A DNA stretch of 64,000 bases from UBA4742 sp963773335 (GTDB lineage: Bacteria > Actinomycetota > Acidimicrobiia > Acidimicrobiales > Acidimicrobilacustridaceae). Every line of letters begins with the position of its first letter. Position 1 is the first letter of the stretch. Positions 24,957 to 33,426 of the stretch are shown piece by piece. Both the position numbers and the translations under genes were made by a program. The stretch spans positions 248,001 to 312,000 of the forward strand of contig CAVZAT010000003.1 in assembly GCA_963773335.1 (NCBI GenBank), in the 5' to 3' direction. A model generated the notes under the pieces. The model did not search any database. It saw only the letters and a list, made by a program, of their open reading frames with translations, and was not told where the DNA came from.

Positions 24957-25992
24957 ACCAGCGGGACTCCGCCTGTTCTTCGTGCACGTCATGAAGACCG
25001 CGGGTACCACCCTGCTCACCCAGTTGCGCCGGGCGTTCCCGTCGGCGGCGATGTTCCCCCCGCCGATGGCTCCGGATGCGCCGGCCGAAGCTCAGTGGGA
25101 GCTGATGCAGCAGTACAGCGCCCTCGATGCGCTCCTGGAGCTGAGCGAGGCGCAGCGGGCGGAGCTGTCGCTGGTGAGTGGGCACTTCCCCTTTGCGGCG
25201 GTCGACCTGCTGGGCGGGCCAGCAGATGCTGGAGGTCGGGCTGGGAGCCGTCCGTCCTGCATCACGCTGGTGCGCGAGCCGGTAGCTCGCACCCTGTCGA
25301 TGCTGGGTCAGCTCCAACGCACGAGCGAGGCACTGCACGGATGGTCGTTCCCGGCCATCTACGAGCAGCCGTGGGTGTTCCAGCACTTCCTGGCCAACTA
25401 CCAGACCCGGGTGCTGTCCATGACCCTCGAGGAGGCATTGGCTCCGCGGATCGACCGGACGGGGTTCCGCCAGGTGGTCGAACAGCTCATCCCGGCCACG
25501 GCCGCTCCGGAGGTACGGGCGCGGATCACCGCCATGGTGCCGCCCGACGTGTTCGACCCGGCCACCCTGCAGGTGGTCGAGGAGCTCGAGGCGCTGGGCG
25601 TCGATCTGGGACCAGACCTGGAGGTTCCCAGGCGCCTGTTCCGGGAGATGCGCGAACGGGACCCGCGTCCGTCACCCCCGCCGGGGATGACCTACTACTT
25701 CACCAACGCGGTCATGAGCCGACCATCGCCCAGCGACGCCGACCGATTGCGGCGCGCCGAGGAGAACCTGGCCAGCTGCCGGGTGGTCGGGATCACCGAC
25801 GACTACGTCGGCTTCGTCGAGGATCTCAACCGGAGCTGTGGCCTCGAGCTCCCGCACCAGGGCCGAGGCAACGTCGGGGCCCCCGTGCCCGACCTTCCCC
25901 CGTCCTTCCTTCGCCGCATCGAGGACGACACCGAGCTGGACCAGCAGCTCTACCAGCACGCCCGGTGCCTGGTCGAGCAGCGACGTCGCTGA
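24943..25992 (+). CDS. Sulfotransferase family protein
   Basis: A cytoplasmic enzyme predicted to transfer sulfate from PAPS to an unknown acceptor. The 5'-phosphosulfate-binding loop is FFVHVMKTAGTTLLTQL and the 3'-phosphate-binding segment is ITLVREPVARTLSML, both characteristic. The P-loop lies only 20 bases after the yebC stop. TTG 24943 is chosen because it gives a short lead to the P-loop and a 14-base overlap with yebC; ATG 24898 would overlap by 59 bases. The protein is about 349 residues. Sulfotransferases of this branch modify carbohydrates or lipids, but nothing nearby indicates the acceptor. The insertion between yebC and ruvC is accessory. Confidence 0.75.
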   Translation: MTPTEPAGLRLFFVHVMKTAGTTLLTQLRRAFPSAAMFPPPMAPDAPAEAQWELMQQYSALDALLELSEAQRAELSLVSGHFPFAAVDLLGGPADAGGRAGSRPSCITLVREPVARTLSMLGQLQRTSEALHGWSFPAIYEQPWVFQHFLANYQTRVLSMTLEEALAPRIDRTGFRQVVEQLIPATAAPEVRARITAMVPPDVFDPATLQVVEELEALGVDLGPDLEVPRRLFREMRERDPRPSPPPGMTYYFTNAVMSRPSPSDADRLRRAEENLASCRVVGITDDYVGFVEDLNRSCGLELPHQGRGNVGAPVPDLPPSFLRRIEDDTELDQQLYQHARCLVEQRRR

Positions 25993-26135
25993 ACCGACGC
26001 CCCCATCGCGTCGCCGGTCGTCTCGGGTGTCGAGATCGATCTGACGGTTCGGTGCCCGCGAGGTCCCGAACGTCGGCCAGGCGCTTCTGGTTCGCCACGC
26101 TCCGTCCCGGACTGGGCGCCGTCACACCACGCCGA

Positions 26136-26141
26136 TAGTGT
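26136..26141 (+). promoter_or_regulatory. -10-like hexamer for leaderless peroxiredoxin gene
   Basis: TAGTGT lies 8 bases before ATG 26150 and supports that start over the in-frame GTG at 26138, which is inside the hexamer. Confidence 0.45.
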
Positions 26142-26149
26142 CGGCCGAG

Positions 26150-26617
26150 ATGAGCATCGGTGTGGGGGACGAGGCACCCGATTTCACGGCGGATGGGACC
26201 GACGGCACCTCCGAGGGGCGTCGCACCTACTCGCTGGCCGAGTTCCGGGGCCGGCGCGTGGTGCTGGTCTTCTATCCCGCTGACCACTCGCCGGTGTGCA
26301 CCGCTCAGCTCTCCAGCTACAGCCACGACATCGGTCAGTTCGCCGACCTGGGTGCACAGGTGCTGGCCCTGAGCCCCCAGACCGTCGACGAGCACCAGGC
26401 CTTCGCCGAGGCCAACGGCGGCTTCGCCTTCCCCCTGCTGGCGGATCCGGCCAAGGAGGTGGGACGAACGTACGGCATCCTGGGTCCGCTGGGCTTCTAC
26501 CGGCGCTCCATCTTCGTGATCGACGCGGTCGGTCAGGTCGGCTACGCCCACCGGGCCACGGCCGGCCTCACGTTCCGGCCCACCACCGAGATCGTGGCCG
26601 CCCTGGCCGATCTCTGA
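26150..26617 (+). CDS. Peroxiredoxin (AhpC/TSA family, 1-Cys type)
   Basis: A 155-residue thiol peroxidase reducing hydrogen or organic peroxides. The core begins SIGVGDEAPDFTADG. The peroxidatic cysteine is in YPADHSPVCTAQLSSY, matching P-x3-T/S-x2-C with the usual threonine altered. It is the only cysteine in the protein, so resolution must come from another thiol such as mycothiol or a partner protein; most BCP-type proteins have a second cysteine nearby. The gene ends where the minus-strand ABC permease gene ends, with no gap between the stops. Confidence 0.88.
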   Translation: MSIGVGDEAPDFTADGTDGTSEGRRTYSLAEFRGRRVVLVFYPADHSPVCTAQLSSYSHDIGQFADLGAQVLALSPQTVDEHQAFAEANGGFAFPLLADPAKEVGRTYGILGPLGFYRRSIFVIDAVGQVGYAHRATAGLTFRPTTEIVAALADL

Positions 26618-27451
26618 TCAGGACTCGCTGGCCACGCCCAGCAGGCGTCCCCTGGTCAGCGAGCGCATGCCGCTCACCAGCAGGCCGATGCCGATGGCCC
26701 AGGCGACGGCGCCCATGATGATCGAGAGCAGCACCGCCGAGCCGCCGAAGAGCGCACCCGTCGACTGGCCGTAGGCGATGAGGATGAGGGGGAAGGTGAT
26801 GAGCCCGGCGGCCTGTTGGGCGGCGGCGGTGCTCTTCACCCGGGCGGACAGGCGCAGCACCAGTGACAGGGCGATGAGCAGGAAGGGCGGAAGCACCCAC
26901 AGGATGAGCAGCCACCATGAGGGCGTGGGGAAGAACCAGCCCCCGGCGTCGGGCCCGACGATCAGGTTCACCATCAGCGAGTAGAGCCCGAAGCCGATCA
27001 GCGTCGTGAGGTAGCCGGGAATGAGGCTGGCGATCAGCTTGCCCAGGTAGATCTCGTGGACGCTGGCGGGGGAGTGAGCCAGGAACTCGCCGGTGCCCCG
27101 CTCGCGCTCACCCACGATGGAGCTTGAACCGACCGCGGTCGAGATGGTGAGTGGGACGATGACGGCGATGGGGGCCAGCAGGAACACCGCCAGCACGTAG
27201 GACACCTTGGTACCGGCGCTGGCGTGTTGGGGCACGGCGTGCTGAGCGGCGGCCGGGAGCAGTTGCAGCGCCTGGGAGACCTGGCGGACGGCGCCCACGC
27301 TGCCGATGTTGTTGATGACCGACAGCAGCACCGCCGGTATCACCACGAAGAAGATGAGACCGAGCCCGCCCATCGGCATCCAGAAGTCCTTGGACTGCCA
27401 GAGCTGGCGCAGGTCGGTGCGCATCACCGTCATCATGCGTTGGTAGTTCAT
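26618..27451 (-). CDS. ABC-2 type transporter permease
   Basis: A 277-residue membrane subunit with about six hydrophobic helices, including GLIFFVVIPAVLLSVINNIG, VFLLAPIAVIVPLTISTAVG and a C-terminal ILIAYGQSTG...LSIIMGAVAWAIGIGLL. The ERERGTGEFLAHSP segment after the second or third helix is the conserved cytoplasmic coupling element of ABC-2 exporters. It starts at ATG 27451, overlapping the end of the ATPase gene by 4 bases, so the two subunits form one exporter. The substrate is unknown. Confidence 0.82.
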   Translation of the reverse strand: MNYQRMMTVMRTDLRQLWQSKDFWMPMGGLGLIFFVVIPAVLLSVINNIGSVGAVRQVSQALQLLPAAAQHAVPQHASAGTKVSYVLAVFLLAPIAVIVPLTISTAVGSSSIVGERERGTGEFLAHSPASVHEIYLGKLIASLIPGYLTTLIGFGLYSLMVNLIVGPDAGGWFFPTPSWWLLILWVLPPFLLIALSLVLRLSARVKSTAAAQQAAGLITFPLILIAYGQSTGALFGGSAVLLSIIMGAVAWAIGIGLLVSGMRSLTRGRLLGVASES

Positions 27452-28620
27452 GACGGCGATCCCTTGTGCTGATCTTCGGCCAGGTGGTGGATCTCGGGGA
27501 AGTAGACGCTCCCGGCGCTCGCTGTGCCCCCGTCACCGCGACGTTCCCGGCGGATGGCGAAGTAGAGGTCCTCGAGCGAGGGGTTGTGCGGGTCGACCCG
27601 GGTCAGGCGCACGCCGGCTGCGGTGAGTGCGGCCACCAGGTCGGGCACCCGCGACACGTCCTCGAGCTGCACCTCGGTGACGTCACCGACCCGCTCGAGG
27701 CCCACGACGCCCTCCATGGTGGTGAGCACCTCCAGGCTGGACGGGTCCTCGGCGTCGAAGCGCACCAGGTTGGCCGGCCAGTAGCGTCGGGTCAGGGCGT
27801 CCTGGGTGCCGTGGATGAGGTCGGTGCCGTTCTCCAGCACCACGATCTGGTCGGCCAGGCCCTCGGCCTCGACCAGCAGGTGGGTGCACATGACCACCGT
27901 GTGGCCATCCGCGGTCATCTCCCGGATCAACTCCAGCACCGCGTGGGACGACTCGGGATCGAGCCCCGAGGTGGGCTCGTCGAAGAGCAGCAGCTCGGGG
28001 TCGTGCAGCACCGAGCGGGCCAAGGCCAGCCGGGTCTTCATGCCGGTCGAGAACCCGCCCACGCGCTGATCGAGCGCGTCCAGGATGCCGAAGCGGGCCG
28101 CCGCGGCACGGATCGGCTTGACCGCATTGCGGCCCAGGCCGTAGAGCTCGGCCGAGTACTGCAGGTTGTCCCACCCCGAGAGCCGGTCGTACAGGGCCGG
28201 CTTGGCCGACACCACCCCGCAGCGGCGTCGCACCTCCTCGCCGAAACGGTCGGGGTCGAAGCCGAAGGTGCGGACCATCCCCCGGTCCGGGGTGAGGGCA
28301 CCCGTCACGACGCGGATGGCCGTGGTCTTGCCCGCGCCGTTGGGCCCGAGCAGGACGGTGATCCGGCCCTTGGGCGCCATGATCGACAGGTGCGACAGCG
28401 CGGGCACCCGTCCGAAGGACTTGCTCACGTCGCGCACGTCGACCACCAGGTCGTTGGGATCGAAGGTGGCGGACGGGTCGACCCGCTGCCCGGTCGTCGG
28501 TTCGGTGGCGTCCGGCCCGGGCGTGCCCGCCTGGGTGGTCGTGTCGGCGGGAGCGCCGGGCACCGGTTCGGCACCGGCCACCGGGGTGGACGGCCGGGCC
28601 GTCGCGGTATCAGGGGTCAC
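27448..28620 (-). CDS. ABC transporter ATP-binding protein
   Basis: A 390-residue ATPase of the exporter. Walker A is LGPNGAGKTTAIR, the Q-loop region follows, the signature motif is represented by VGGFSTGMKTRLALA, Walker B is ELLLFDEPTSGLD and the H-loop MCTHLLVEAEGLAD. The first 55 residues are a low-complexity Pro/Thr/Ala extension before DVRDVSKSFG, and the C-terminal 80 residues form the usual domain of ABC-2 ATPases. The start is GTG 28620. The gene is divergent from ruvC, with 170 bases between them. Confidence 0.9.
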   Translation of the reverse strand: MTPDTATARPSTPVAGAEPVPGAPADTTTQAGTPGPDATEPTTGQRVDPSATFDPNDLVVDVRDVSKSFGRVPALSHLSIMAPKGRITVLLGPNGAGKTTAIRVVTGALTPDRGMVRTFGFDPDRFGEEVRRRCGVVSAKPALYDRLSGWDNLQYSAELYGLGRNAVKPIRAAAARFGILDALDQRVGGFSTGMKTRLALARSVLHDPELLLFDEPTSGLDPESSHAVLELIREMTADGHTVVMCTHLLVEAEGLADQIVVLENGTDLIHGTQDALTRRYWPANLVRFDAEDPSSLEVLTTMEGVVGLERVGDVTEVQLEDVSRVPDLVAALTAAGVRLTRVDPHNPSLEDLYFAIRRERRGDGGTASAGSVYFPEIHHLAEDQHKGSPS

Positions 28621-28777
28621 CTGCTACTCATCGGCATGGCTCCTGCGCCCTCAAGCGCCATGGCGGAAACTGGGCGTCGAAACGTGCGGAATCCGCAGGC
28701 AAGGATGCCCGGTTTGCCAGGGGAGGGGCCCGATCGGGGTCGGGGGAGGGGTCCACCACCGGACGGGTGGTGCTGGC

Positions 28778-28783
28778 TAGCTT
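28778..28783 (+). promoter_or_regulatory. -10-like hexamer for leaderless ruvC
   Basis: TAGCTT lies 7 bases before GTG 28791 and supports that start. Confidence 0.45.
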
Positions 28784-28790
28784 CGTACGA

Positions 28791-29318
28791 GTGTTCGTGC
28801 TCGGTCTCGATCCCGGTCTGTCCCGATGCGGCTACGCCGTGGTCGAGCCGGGGCCCCGCGGGTCGACCCGGGTCCGGGCGTTGGGGGTGCTCACCACCCC
28901 GCCGGATCGGGCGCTGCCCCAGCGCCTGGCCGAGCTGCAGCGGGACCTGCGAGCCCTGTTCGACGAGCACACCCCAGGCGCGGTGGCCGTCGAGCGGGTC
29001 CTGTTCCAGGTCAACGTGCGCACGGCCATGGGTGTCGGCCAGGCCAGCGGCCTGGCCATGGCTGAGGCCGCCAACCGCGGCTGCGAGGTCGTGCAGTACT
29101 CCCCGAACGAGGTCAAGCAAGCGGTCACCGGGTACGGGGCCGCCACCAAACGACAGGTGCAGATGATGGTGCAGACCCTGCTCGGCCTGGCCGAGCTGCC
29201 CTCGCCGCCCGATGCGGCCGATGCCGCCGCCCTGGCCCTGTGCCACCTGGCCACCGCGCCGCTGCGCCAGGCCGCGGCCCGCGCCACGGCTCGATCCGGT
29301 GCGGGGATCCGGCCATGA
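28791..29318 (+). CDS. ruvC: Crossover junction endodeoxyribonuclease RuvC
   Basis: A 175-residue Holliday-junction resolvase. Catalytic acidic residues are visible: the first Asp in VLGLDPGLSRCGYAVVE, Glu in AVAVERVLFQ, and the C-terminal pair in PPDAADAAALALCH. The start at GTG 28791 (or GTG 28797) gives the standard N-terminus. It is the first gene of ruvC-ruvA-ruvB; ruvA starts within its stop (ATGA). The three proteins resolve recombination intermediates: RuvAB moves the junction and RuvC cuts it. Confidence 0.96.
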   Translation: MFVLGLDPGLSRCGYAVVEPGPRGSTRVRALGVLTTPPDRALPQRLAELQRDLRALFDEHTPGAVAVERVLFQVNVRTAMGVGQASGLAMAEAANRGCEVVQYSPNEVKQAVTGYGAATKRQVQMMVQTLLGLAELPSPPDAADAAALALCHLATAPLRQAAARATARSGAGIRP

Positions 29319-29917
29319 TCGGGTCGCTGCGGGGCACGCTGTTGGACCGCTGGGGCGATGGCGAGCTGCTCATCGAGGTCGCCGGCATCGGCTACCGGGT
29401 CACCGTCACCCCGACCACCGTGATCGAGGTGGGAGACCTCGGGGCCGAGGTCTTCGTGCACGTCCACCACCACCTGCGCGACGACACCCAGGTGCTCTAC
29501 GGCTTCCGGACCCGCTCCGAGCGGGAGTGCTTCGAGAGCCTCCTGGCCGCTCATGGCGTGGGCCCGGCACTGGCGCTGGCCATCTTGTCGGTCCACGGTC
29601 CCGACGCGCTGGCCGTCGTGGTGGCCGACGACGACCTCGACGCGCTCTGCCTGGTGCCCGGTGTGGGCAAGAAGACCGCCGCCCGGCTGCTCATCGAGCT
29701 CAAGTCGAGCCTGAGCGTGGCCGTGCTGGAGGTGGCCAGCGGCCCGGGTGTGGTGGCCGACGAGGGGCGTAGCGCGGCGCGCTCGGACGTGCGCGAAGCG
29801 CTGGCCAACCTGGGCTACGGGCCCGACGAGGTGGCTTCGGTGGTGCGCGAGCTGCCCGACGCCGACGACGTGTCGCTCCTGCTCAAGGAGGCATTGCAGC
29901 GGTTGGCGGTGAGCTGA
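29315..29917 (+). CDS. ruvA: Holliday junction branch migration protein RuvA
   Basis: A 200-residue junction-binding protein with three domains: the OB-fold N-terminus (MIGSLRGTLLDRWGDG), the two helix-hairpin-helix motifs (GVGPALALAILSV and VPGVGKKTAARLLIELKS) and the C-terminal RuvB-contact domain (DVREALANLGYGPDEVASVV). The start ATG overlaps the ruvC stop by 4 bases. The gene ends just before the ruvB GTG. Confidence 0.96.
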   Translation: MIGSLRGTLLDRWGDGELLIEVAGIGYRVTVTPTTVIEVGDLGAEVFVHVHHHLRDDTQVLYGFRTRSERECFESLLAAHGVGPALALAILSVHGPDALAVVVADDDLDALCLVPGVGKKTAARLLIELKSSLSVAVLEVASGPGVVADEGRSAARSDVREALANLGYGPDEVASVVRELPDADDVSLLLKEALQRLAVS

Positions 29918-29918
29918 G

Positions 29919-31049
29919 GTGCGTGACGAGCTGCTCCAGCCCGAGGCTACCGACGACGAGCGCCACGACGACCGGTTGGGCGCGCCGAGCGACCTCGACG
30001 ACCAACTGGTCGAGCGCCTGGCCTCCGACGGGTTGGGCGACGAGGGCGGGCTGCGACCCCGGCGTCTCGACGAGTTCGTGGGCCAGGGCGAGCTCAAGGA
30101 GCACCTGACCATCATCTTGGAGGCCGCCCGGCGCCGCGGCCAGGCCGTCGACCACCTGTTGTTCGCCGGCCCGCCGGGCCTGGGCAAGACCACCCTGGCC
30201 GCCATCGTCGCCGTCGAGATGGGCGCCGGACTGCACATCACGTCGGGTCCGGCGCTCGAGCGGGCGGGCGACCTGGCCGCCATCCTCACCCGCCTCGACG
30301 AGGGCGACGTGCTGTTCATCGACGAGATCCACCGGCTCTCCCGCTCGGTCGAGGAGGTCCTCTATCCGGCGATGGAGGACTTCCAACTCGACATCGTGTT
30401 GGGCAAGGGGCCCGCGGCGCGTTCGATCCGCCTCGACCTGCCCCGCTTCACGCTGGTGGGGGCCACCACCCGCACCGGTCTCATCACCGGTCCCCTGCGC
30501 GATCGCTTCGGGCTGGTGGCCCGGCTCGACTACTACAGCCCGGCCGACCTGGAGACCATCGTCGTGCGCGCCGCCGGCATCCTGGGTGTGACCCTCGACG
30601 ACGACGGCGGCGGTTCCTTGGGCGCCCGCGAGATCGCCCGCCGGGCCCGGGGCACCCCTCGCATCGCCAACCGGCTGCTGCGCCGGGTGCGCGACTATGC
30701 CGAGGTGCGCGGCACCGGCTCCATCGACCAGGCCACCGCCCGAGACGGACTGGCGGTGTTCGGGGTCGACGACCGCGGCCTGGACAAGGTCGACCGGGCC
30801 ATCCTGGCCGCCATCTGCGAGCGCTTCGGTGGCGGGCCCGTGGGCCTGTCCACCCTGGCCATCAGCGTGGGAGAACCCACCGAGACCGTGGAGGACGTCT
30901 ACGAGCCGTTCCTGATCACCCAGGGCCTGCTGATGCGCACGCCCCGGGGGAGGGTGGTGACCCCCGCGGCCTGGGCGCATCTGGGTCTGATCGCTCCGCC
31001 CAGTGCGGCCATGGCGGTGGCCGACGAGCCGCCGAACCTGTTCGGCTGA
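29919..31049 (+). CDS. ruvB: Holliday junction branch migration helicase RuvB
   Basis: A 376-residue AAA+ motor. Walker A is FAGPPGLGKTTLAAI, Walker B LFIDEIHRL, sensor 1 in LVGATTRTG and the arginine finger region GPLRDRFGL; the winged-helix C-terminus ends TPRGRVVTPAAWAHLGL. The first 40 residues are a poorly conserved acidic extension before RPRRLDEFVGQ, somewhat longer than usual. The start GTG 29919 is 1 base after the ruvA stop. Confidence 0.97.
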   Translation: MRDELLQPEATDDERHDDRLGAPSDLDDQLVERLASDGLGDEGGLRPRRLDEFVGQGELKEHLTIILEAARRRGQAVDHLLFAGPPGLGKTTLAAIVAVEMGAGLHITSGPALERAGDLAAILTRLDEGDVLFIDEIHRLSRSVEEVLYPAMEDFQLDIVLGKGPAARSIRLDLPRFTLVGATTRTGLITGPLRDRFGLVARLDYYSPADLETIVVRAAGILGVTLDDDGGGSLGAREIARRARGTPRIANRLLRRVRDYAEVRGTGSIDQATARDGLAVFGVDDRGLDKVDRAILAAICERFGGGPVGLSTLAISVGEPTETVEDVYEPFLITQGLLMRTPRGRVVTPAAWAHLGLIAPPSAAMAVADEPPNLFG

Positions 31050-31071
31050 CGAACGACCCGGCGACCGCCGA

Positions 31072-32286
31072 GTGACGATCAGCCTGTCCAACGCCCAGGC
31101 TCGCCGGATCGCGCTCGGTGCCCAGGGCTTCGCCGACCCCCGGCCCACCGGCCGCGTCGATCGTCGGCATCTGCGCCGGGCGCTCGACCGGATGGGGCTG
31201 ATCCAGATCGATTCGGTCAACGTGGTGGCGCGCAGCCAGGAGCTCACGTTGTTCGCCCGGCTGGGCGCGCATCCCCGAACTCTGATCGCCGACGCCAGCC
31301 AGGCCGGTGAGCTGTTCGAGTACTGGGTGCACGAGGCCAGCCTGGTGCCGACGGCGCACTACGACCTGTACCGGTGGCGCATGGATTGGCCGATTCGGTG
31401 GCCGGGCTTCCGGCGGTGGGCCCAGGCCCACGGCGGCTACATCGAGCAGGTGTACCAACGGGTGGTGGCCGAGGGCCCGCTGGTGGCCGGTGACCTCAAG
31501 GCCCGGGTGCGCAAGAAGGGCACCTGGTGGGATCACGACGACGGCAAGCTCGCCCTCGAGGCACTGTTCCATCAGGGTCGCGTGTCGGCCTGGCGTCGCC
31601 CCACCGACTTCGCCCGCGTCTACGACCTGACCGAGCGGGTGATCCCGGCCGAGATCCTGGATCGCCCGGTCCTGACCGAGCACGAGGCCCGCAAGGAGCT
31701 GCTGGTGCGGGCGGCCGGGGCTCACGGGATCGGCACGCTGCAGGATCTGGCGGATTACCACCGGCTGACACCCACCCGTTGTCGCGACGCTCTGGCCGAG
31801 CTGGTGGAGGAGGGCCGCCTGATCCCGGCCATCGTGCGCGACTGGGATCGCGCCGCCTACTTGCATCCCGAGGCGCGTCGGCCTCGCCGCATCCGGGCCC
31901 GGGCCCTGTTGAGTCCGTTCGACCCGGTGGTCTGGAATCGAGATCGGGCCCTCCGGCTGTTCGGGTTCCACTACCGGATCGAGATCTACACGCCGCCGGC
32001 CAAACGCCAGTACGGCTACTACGTGCTGCCCTTCCTGCTCGGCGATCAGCTGGTCGGCCGCGTCGACCTCAAGGCCGACCGCGCCCAGGGCGCGCTGGTG
32101 GTGCAGTACGCGTGGGTCGAGCCGGGGGTCGACGAGTCCGGGGTGGCCGGCGAGCTGTTCGAGGAGCTGGAACTGATGGCATCGTGGCTCGGGCTCGATC
32201 GCGTCGAGGTCACCGGCCGGGGCGACCTGGGGCCGGTGCTGGCACGCCAGGCCCGCGTCGCGAACCGGCCGAGCCGACCGGGTTGA
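31072..32286 (+). CDS. YcaQ-type winged-helix DNA glycosylase
   Basis: A 404-residue member of the HTH_42/YcaQ family; characterised members unhook DNA interstrand crosslinks (YcaQ) or repair bulky alkyl adducts. Recognisable features are ISLSNAQARRIALGAQG, GLIQIDSVNVVARSQEL, FEYWVHEASLVP and the C-terminal LLSPFDPVVWNRDRALRLFGF with the QYGYYVLPFLLGD segment. The catalytic QxQ of YcaQ corresponds to the GLIQIDSV region, where Q-I-D is seen, so the exact chemistry is open. The start is GTG 31072, 22 bases after ruvB, placing it with the DNA repair block. Confidence 0.85.
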   Translation: MTISLSNAQARRIALGAQGFADPRPTGRVDRRHLRRALDRMGLIQIDSVNVVARSQELTLFARLGAHPRTLIADASQAGELFEYWVHEASLVPTAHYDLYRWRMDWPIRWPGFRRWAQAHGGYIEQVYQRVVAEGPLVAGDLKARVRKKGTWWDHDDGKLALEALFHQGRVSAWRRPTDFARVYDLTERVIPAEILDRPVLTEHEARKELLVRAAGAHGIGTLQDLADYHRLTPTRCRDALAELVEEGRLIPAIVRDWDRAAYLHPEARRPRRIRARALLSPFDPVVWNRDRALRLFGFHYRIEIYTPPAKRQYGYYVLPFLLGDQLVGRVDLKADRAQGALVVQYAWVEPGVDESGVAGELFEELELMASWLGLDRVEVTGRGDLGPVLARQARVANRPSRPG

Positions 32287-32350
32287 CCTCGCCGGGTCGG
32301 GCTCGGTCGGTGTCTTCCTGGCCGCCGCCGGAGGCAGGCCGCGCAACCTC

Positions 32351-32356
32351 TACGCT
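32351..32356 (+). promoter_or_regulatory. -10-like hexamer for leaderless queA
   Basis: TACGCT lies 8 bases before GTG 32365. Confidence 0.45.
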
Positions 32357-32364
32357 CGCCGCCG

Positions 32365-33426
32365 GTGGACATCGCTGACTACGACTACGAGCTGCCCGAG
32401 GCTCGCATCGCCCAGGTGGCGGTCGAACCGCGCGACGCGGCCCGGCTCCTGGTCGACGGCGGCGACCGCATCGAGCACCGTCACGTGCGCGACCTGGTCG
32501 ACCTGGTAGGTCCCGACGACCTCCTGGTGGTCAACCGGACGCGGGTCCTGCCGGCCCGCCTCCATCTGGTCAAGGAGACCGGCGGGGCGGCGGAGGTGCT
32601 GTTGCTGGAGGAGCGATCTGATCTGGGTCAGGGCTGTTGGGAGGCCCTGGTGCGTCCCGGTCGCCGGTTGCCGCCGGGCTCCGTGCTCTCCCACCCGGCC
32701 ACGCCGTCGGTCCTGCGCGTGGAAGTCGCTGACGACCTGGGCGACGGCGTGCGCCTGGTGAGGCTGTCCGTTGGTGGGCCGAGCAGCATCCTCGACGGGA
32801 TCGAGGCGGCCGGCGAGATCCCCCTGCCGCCCTACATCCACACCGCGCTGGCCGATCCGGAGCGCTACCAGACCGTCTACTCGAACCAGCTACACCCCGA
32901 CTCGGTCGCGGCGCCGACGGCCGGCCTGCATCTCACCCGGCAGTTGTTGTGGGCGCTGGAGCATCGGGGGACCAGAGTCGTCGAGCTCGAGCTGGTGGTC
33001 GGATTGGGCACGTTCCGACCGATCATGGTCGACCGCGTCGAGGACCACCTCATGCACGCTGAGCGCTATCGCGTGCCCGCGGAGACGCTCGACGCCTGCA
33101 TCGCGGCCCGGCGACGGGGTGGACGCGTCGCTGCGATCGGCACCACCACGGTCCGGGCGCTGGAGAGCGCGGCCGTCACCGGCGAGCTCGAAGGCCGCAC
33201 CGACCTGTTCATCCGACCCGGCTTCGAGTTCCAGTTGGTCGATCGGCTCATGACCAACTTCCACCAGCCCCGGTCCTCTCTCCTGGTGATGATCGACGCC
33301 TTCGTCGGGGAGGCGCCCGACGGCACCTCCCGGTGGCGCCACCTCTACGCCGACGCGCTGGCCAGGAACTACCGCTTCCTGTCCTTCGGCGACGCCATGT
33401 TGGTGACCCGATCGGATCGGTCGTGA
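32365..33426 (+). CDS. queA: S-adenosylmethionine:tRNA ribosyltransferase-isomerase QueA
   Basis: A 353-residue enzyme that adds the ribosyl part of SAM to 7-aminomethyl-7-deazaguanine in tRNA, making epoxyqueuosine. Conserved segments: YDYELPEARIAQ, LLVVNRTRVLPARL, GEIPLPPYI, APTAGLHLT, GLGTFRPI and TTTVRALES, with TNFHQPRSSLL near the C-terminus. The start GTG 32365 is supported by the TACGCT hexamer. Its stop overlaps the tgt start by 4 bases, linking both queuosine steps in one transcript. Confidence 0.96.
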   Translation: MDIADYDYELPEARIAQVAVEPRDAARLLVDGGDRIEHRHVRDLVDLVGPDDLLVVNRTRVLPARLHLVKETGGAAEVLLLEERSDLGQGCWEALVRPGRRLPPGSVLSHPATPSVLRVEVADDLGDGVRLVRLSVGGPSSILDGIEAAGEIPLPPYIHTALADPERYQTVYSNQLHPDSVAAPTAGLHLTRQLLWALEHRGTRVVELELVVGLGTFRPIMVDRVEDHLMHAERYRVPAETLDACIAARRRGGRVAAIGTTTVRALESAAVTGELEGRTDLFIRPGFEFQLVDRLMTNFHQPRSSLLVMIDAFVGEAPDGTSRWRHLYADALARNYRFLSFGDAMLVTRSDRS

